This document shows, piece after piece, positions 61,501 to 64,000 of a stretch of 64,000 nt of DNA. Under the pieces are notes generated by a model. The model was not told the origin of the DNA, searched no databases, and saw only the letters and a program-made list of their open reading frames with translations. Source of the DNA: an uncultured Prevotella sp. (lineage in GTDB: Bacteria > Bacteroidota > Bacteroidia > Bacteroidales > Bacteroidaceae); assembly GCA_946415755.1 (NCBI GenBank), contig CAMKTS010000009.1:33573-97572 (forward strand), read 5' to 3'. The position numbers were made by a program, and so were the translations under genes. The first letter of the stretch is position 1, and every line of letters begins with the position of its first letter.

Positions 61501-61892
61501 TTGGCACCGCTGATAGAACCTACCGAGCCGGTCAGGTCTTTACGGGCCTTGCTGGTGTAACCAACGACAACGACTTCCTCAAGGGCGGCGTTGTCGTCCT
61601 GTAAGGTAATTTTCATGTCGGGGCTGGCAGTGGCTTCCTGCGATACCATACCGATGTAGGAAACCACGATTGTCTTTCCCTTTTGCAGCTTCAGTGTGAA
61701 GTTACCGTCAAAGTCGGTCACTGCAGCATTTTTGGGATTCCCCTTCTCAACTACGGTCGCGCCAATGACAGCTTCGCCATTGGAGTCTGTGACGGTACCC
61801 TTAGCAGTGGTCTGTGCAGACAGATTGCCCACGACTAAGAGCAGGCACAGTAGTAGCGCCGTTCGAAAGATACTCTTAAAATTAACAGACAT
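58542..61892 (-). CDS. SusC/RagA-family TonB-dependent outer-membrane transporter
   Basis: 1116 aa. Signal peptide to about residue 26 (NLSAQ), CarboxypepD_reg-like domain (TAKGTVTDSNGEAVIGATVV), the SusC TonB-box region (EEVVVVGYTSKARKDLTGSV), plug domain with LQGKIAGVQITTTDGQPG and RVRGATSVTQSNDPLFIVDG, then the 22-strand barrel ending FSFGVNVTF. It imports oligosaccharides with its SusD partner. The neighbouring CE8, PL1 and surface lipoprotein point to homogalacturonan fragments. Confidence 0.96.
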   Translation of the reverse strand: MSVNFKSIFRTALLLCLLLVVGNLSAQTTAKGTVTDSNGEAVIGATVVEKGNPKNAAVTDFDGNFTLKLQKGKTIVVSYIGMVSQEATASPDMKITLQDDNAALEEVVVVGYTSKARKDLTGSVGSISGAKLAVVPVSSAAEALQGKIAGVQITTTDGQPGADINIRVRGATSVTQSNDPLFIVDGFQVANINDIPPSDIASIDVLKDASLTAIYGAKGGNGVVIVTTKSAQAGKVQVTFNGRLSVSSLARSLDIMNTGQFVDLMYDRASSAGGGARDSWQKAFRGDFGNPKDNAVYYSQLTNDWQDEVLGNHPWSYQANVTVGGGNESTRFNLSLTQSEDKGIILGSGVRRTNINFKLNTKITKNLELTYNPKFTFRRDEGAGGANVGSGGLVDRVLRYQPTAGLRSWGSYLAMENAADAERFNLTNPVSDIATNTQKKHSYAMSQQLSLKWTPIKGLVLRSEGNYNISFRDTQRYWGWLTTEGQKAVHQQMPVAAITDRTTQSYTWTNTASYDMSLKDKHNFSFLLGQEIYHTQYKESKQTAHLFDKGIDAETAINNMALGQPYAQDTYTLRSTANRTASFFGQISYNYKHRYLLSATFRADGSSKFASGNQWGYFPSVSGAWVVSEEKFMKGIKWLDQFKIRAAFGLAGNNNINDDLWRFLYTSSNSGGPEFASTTTANGEHFYSAPTSYPNKDIKWETTVTRNIAADISILGGRVTITPEFYWNTTRDLLYSSPIPGVSGYSKQMQNIGKVQNNGWELTVNGDILRGKDYVLSANFTLGHNKMTIKALNATDTRIFNYAGAWKSSDNNDYLLEVGGELGLMYGYVYDGLYTWDEFTYPNTTTYTATPKTKGTVNGILVGGTITDGWEGNTGSSILANSHSGYSTMPGKIRIKDLNGDGQITEADKTVIGRTTPKWQGGFGISGQWKGFDFVANFTYMLDFDVYNATAYALSSSSGNQNTFLNAYSKFAEGRWRYSAPDGFNDLSGHNITGESLYRNGNLDGMPGLYRDMNANARMWNPADLVTNIMLDSFVEDGSFIRCTDITLGYTVPSKITKKFYVNKLRAYVSASNLFILTKYSGYDPEVDVQSGLTPSMDYNRYPRARTFSFGVNVTF

Positions 61893-61941
61893 AAATTAGT
61901 AGTTTTTAAAAATTTAACAAAAAATATATATTTTCTGCTTG

Positions 61942-61973
61942 CAAAAGTACGAAGAAATCTTAACATGACCAAG
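61942..61973 (-). promoter_or_regulatory. promoter of the susC operon
   Basis: Minus-strand TACTTTTG at 61942-61949 with CTTG at 61970-61973, 20 bases apart; 49 bases before ATG 61892. The remaining spacer to 62056 shows nothing further. Confidence 0.6.
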
Positions 61974-62056
61974 AATTATGGCTCTTTTTTTTCGTAAACG
62001 TTTGCACTTTTTTGCGGAAAGACTGGTGGGGAAAGCCCCTTTCCGCTGCTATTGTC

Positions 62057-62094
62057 AAAAAAAGTGAGCGGTACTCCCTGTTGGAATACCGCTC
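62057..62094 (-). terminator. rho-independent terminator after the CE8 gene
   Basis: Read on the minus strand: GAGCGGTA, 13-base loop, TACCGCTC (62066-62094), then AC and a run of seven T (62057-62063). It separates CE8 from the susC transcript. Confidence 0.8.
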
Positions 62095-62135
62095 TCTTTA
62101 TATTAATAAGGTGTATTGAACTTGAGCAAGCTCAG

Positions 62136-62240
62136 TTATTCTCTCACTTCATCACGACCTTGAGCTTTCAGCTCGAGCTCGTTCACGCTCGATAAAGCAT
62201 GAGCAAGCTCTTGCTTTATTCTCACTTCATCACGACCTTT
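62136..62240 (-). repeat. duplicated 3' end of a sorting-tail gene and GAGC inverted repeats
   Basis: On the minus strand AAGGTCGTGATGAAGTGA, encoding KVVMK-stop, ends the CE8 gene (about 62222-62240) and recurs without its gene at about 62136-62161. Between them TAAAGCA-t-GAGC-aa-GCTC-t-TGCTTTA (62193-62218) forms a hairpin, with several GAGCTTGCTC/GAGCTCGAGC elements around it. A related GAGC element with the same tail end lies at about 50388-50430 after PL1. Confidence 0.75.
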
Positions 62241-64000
62241 TTACCTCCGATGATGTAGAGACCCTTGCGAGCCTTGTCTACGCGGATACCCTGGAGGGTG
62301 TAGATGTCGCCGTTGATGGCACGAGCGTCCTCAGCCGTCTCGATAGTCTCGATGCCGGTTGTCACGGTAGCCTCTGCCGAAGCTTCGCTCAGACCGCCCA
62401 TTTCGTTGGCTGCGCGGATGGTGTACTTGGCAGCAGTATCGTCCACGGTGAAGGTAGGCTCGGTGGTGAAGTCGATCACCTTGCCGTCCTTGCAGATGGC
62501 ATACAGCAGCACGTAGTTGCTGTCATCCCATGTCAGCGTGGTGCCTTCCAGCTTCACGTTGGCGGGGATGGGAGCCTGCTCTGTGAGGAGTGTGGGATCC
62601 CATTCTCCGAACATGTTGTGCAGGTTGCCGGCCTCGAGAGCCTCTTCTGCGGTGAGCACGGGATTATTGGTGTGTCCGTCGCCGAAGGTTGTCTTACGAC
62701 CGCTGAGGTCGATGACGCTACCTGTCGAGGTCATTGAGTTGTACTCGGCGAAGCGCTTGGGCCAACCATTACTCATCTCGTTCCAGCCGATAGCCGAGGG
62801 CACTACGTTCATCTTCGTGTCGATGAAGAGGGCCACCGGTGTACCGCTACCCCAAGGACGACCGAGGGTGTAGTTGCCGTCAACACCAGAGCCTTCACCG
62901 TTGATGACGCAGTCCTTGTAGGTGTAGCCGTACTTGATGCTCTTTGAGGGCACGGCAGCATAGCCACCGGCAATCTGGCGCAGTTCGACACCGTTGAAGA
63001 AGGCATCGCCCTTACCGCACATGTAGTCGGTGCGTCCGCGGACGTAACCGCCCTCGAAGTAGTAGAGACCATTGTCGTTGTTCGATGTCCAAGTGTCCTG
63101 ATAACCGCGCAGGCCTGTGTTCTTGTAGATGGTGCGCGTAGCCTTGTCCTGAACGGCCAGGTCACGACCCGTAGCGTCGTCCATACCACTCTCGATGGTC
63201 AGATCCTGGAAGTAGTAGTCGCTACCGCTGATCTGGAACACGTCGCTGTTGCCGATACCGTCGTACTTGCTGGTCGTGCCGTATTTGCCGGCGAAGGTCT
63301 CGTTCTTGTCGATGCCGTTTGTGATGATGACACCGTCGCGGCTCTCACCGATGAGCGACAGGTTCTGGGTATTGATGAAGGTGATACATTCGGGTACCTC
63401 ATAGCCGTTGACGGTCTTCACCGTTGAATAGAGAGGAATGGTGTACTCACCGTTCTTGATGAAGATGCGGTAGCGTACGTTCTTGTCGGCACGCTTCTGT
63501 GCTGCATCGATGGCAGCCAGCAGCTGTTCGGCATTCTCAACCACTGCATCGTACTGGCCCTTCGTCACGGTAGGACGCTCCATGGTTGTAAACGTCAGCC
63601 TGATAGGATTGGCAATGAAATTGTCGGTCAGGTCGGCCACCGTGTTACCAGCCAGGATGAATGCGTACTCAGTAGCATACTCCAGACCCTTATACTCGAA
63701 GGTGATGGTCTTGCCGCTCACGGACGGGGTAGTGGGGTTCTGCATCTCGCTGTTGATAGCCGTGTTGTTGATGTAAGCCACGGCACCCTCTGCCACCTTC
63801 ACGCGCTCGTCGAACGTCAGCACAATCTTACCGCTTGCCGATGCGCCGGTAGCCTTGTCGGCAGGAACAGTAGATACAAGCACGGGAGCCTTACCGTCGT
63901 CAATGAGTTTCGGAGTACCGGTGATGAAGAACATCGCCAGGGTGTTACCGTCGTTAGCCGATGCAGCACCGTCGACCTGCGAGGTCTTGTCGGCCTTCAT
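62222..64000 (-). CDS. CE8 pectinesterase with sorting-type tail, partial at right edge
   Basis: At least 592 residues; the frame is open at the right edge, and the Met at the edge is probably internal, since no signal peptide is seen. An SbsA-type Ig-like domain (APVLVSTVPADKATGAS) precedes the CE8 beta-helix. Catalytic motifs: GYQDTW, GRTDYMCGKGDAFF (Asp nucleophile) and LGRPWGSGTPV (Arg). It removes methyl esters from homogalacturonan, preparing it for PL1. The end is GLYIIGGKKVVMK, the same tail as in PL1 and the CE7 esterase. Confidence 0.92.
   Translation of the reverse strand: MKADKTSQVDGAASANDGNTLAMFFITGTPKLIDDGKAPVLVSTVPADKATGASASGKIVLTFDERVKVAEGAVAYINNTAINSEMQNPTTPSVSGKTITFEYKGLEYATEYAFILAGNTVADLTDNFIANPIRLTFTTMERPTVTKGQYDAVVENAEQLLAAIDAAQKRADKNVRYRIFIKNGEYTIPLYSTVKTVNGYEVPECITFINTQNLSLIGESRDGVIITNGIDKNETFAGKYGTTSKYDGIGNSDVFQISGSDYYFQDLTIESGMDDATGRDLAVQDKATRTIYKNTGLRGYQDTWTSNNDNGLYYFEGGYVRGRTDYMCGKGDAFFNGVELRQIAGGYAAVPSKSIKYGYTYKDCVINGEGSGVDGNYTLGRPWGSGTPVALFIDTKMNVVPSAIGWNEMSNGWPKRFAEYNSMTSTGSVIDLSGRKTTFGDGHTNNPVLTAEEALEAGNLHNMFGEWDPTLLTEQAPIPANVKLEGTTLTWDDSNYVLLYAICKDGKVIDFTTEPTFTVDDTAAKYTIRAANEMGGLSEASAEATVTTGIETIETAEDARAINGDIYTLQGIRVDKARKGLYIIGGKKVVMK

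Noticed and set aside
1..64000. tRNA, rRNA, IS transposase or integrase genes
   Set aside because: None recognised by eye on either strand; a tRNAscan or ISfinder run would be needed to exclude short or degenerate copies.

Overview
The window looks like a piece of a plant-glycan-degrading member of the Bacteroidales, most probably a gut or rumen Prevotella-type organism. The evidence is a SusC/SusD pair, many secreted or lipoprotein carbohydrate-active enzymes, promoters of the Bacteroidetes type (TTTG, about 20 bases, TAnnTTTG), the gene orders nusB-yajC-ybbR-coaE-DUF5606 and dxs-trkA-trkH, and a short C-terminal 'GxYIxNGKKxVxK' tail on four secreted proteins. The assignment rests on gene content only.

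Layout. 1-1895 holds the N-terminal part of a LruC-domain lipoprotein cut by the left edge. 2072-4036 carries trmB and mrp. 4112-8618 encodes a GH28 polygalacturonase and a large secreted beta-helix protein ending in a dockerin-like module. 8767-15047 is housekeeping: dxs, trkA, trkH, manA and a small lipoprotein. 15048-16060 is a repeat-rich accessory patch with three small genes; one (15128-15295, minus) encodes a cationic heptad-repeat peptide from a 21-bp repeat array behind its own promoter. 16118-24045 is a mannan-type cluster: CE7 acetyl esterase, GH26 and GH5 mannanases, two secreted proteins built largely of a module also found in the esterase, and a 58-aa ORF. 24182-27148 holds surface-glycan genes (GT11-like fucosyltransferase, acyltransferase-3, SGNH protein, remnant of a GT-B glycosyltransferase). 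27154-34892 has gpsA, lysS, three tandem ROK paralogues (the first lacking the catalytic Asp) and a TGS-type nucleoside kinase. 34893-37290 is accessory: a structured repeat region with a 37-aa Lys-rich ORF, a three-gene HipB/HipS/HipT-like toxin-antitoxin module, and a decayed gene end. 37330-47749 is aroB, an outer-membrane receptor-like protein with a Gly/Arg-rich tail, then the nusB operon (minus) and rplY-pth-S4-antiporter (plus). 47753-64000 (minus) is a pectin utilisation locus: CE8 pectinesterase (cut by the right edge), SusC, SusD, a DUF4957/DUF5123-type surface lipoprotein, a small lipoprotein, PL1 pectate lyase and a GH3 beta-xylosidase-type enzyme.

How it works together (inference from family knowledge): CE8 removes methyl esters from homogalacturonan, PL1 cleaves the exposed backbone, the surface lipoproteins and SusD capture fragments, SusC imports them, and GH28 trims oligomers. 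The dockerin-bearing protein beside GH28 is a paralogue of the surface lipoprotein in the SusCD locus, so the two pectin regions are related. The mannan cluster has no SusCD pair in view. Intergenic spacers carry several unrelated short tandem repeats (14 bp x4, 7 bp x5, 8 bp x3 twice, 21 bp x5). No tRNA, rRNA, CRISPR array or insertion-sequence transposase was recognised.
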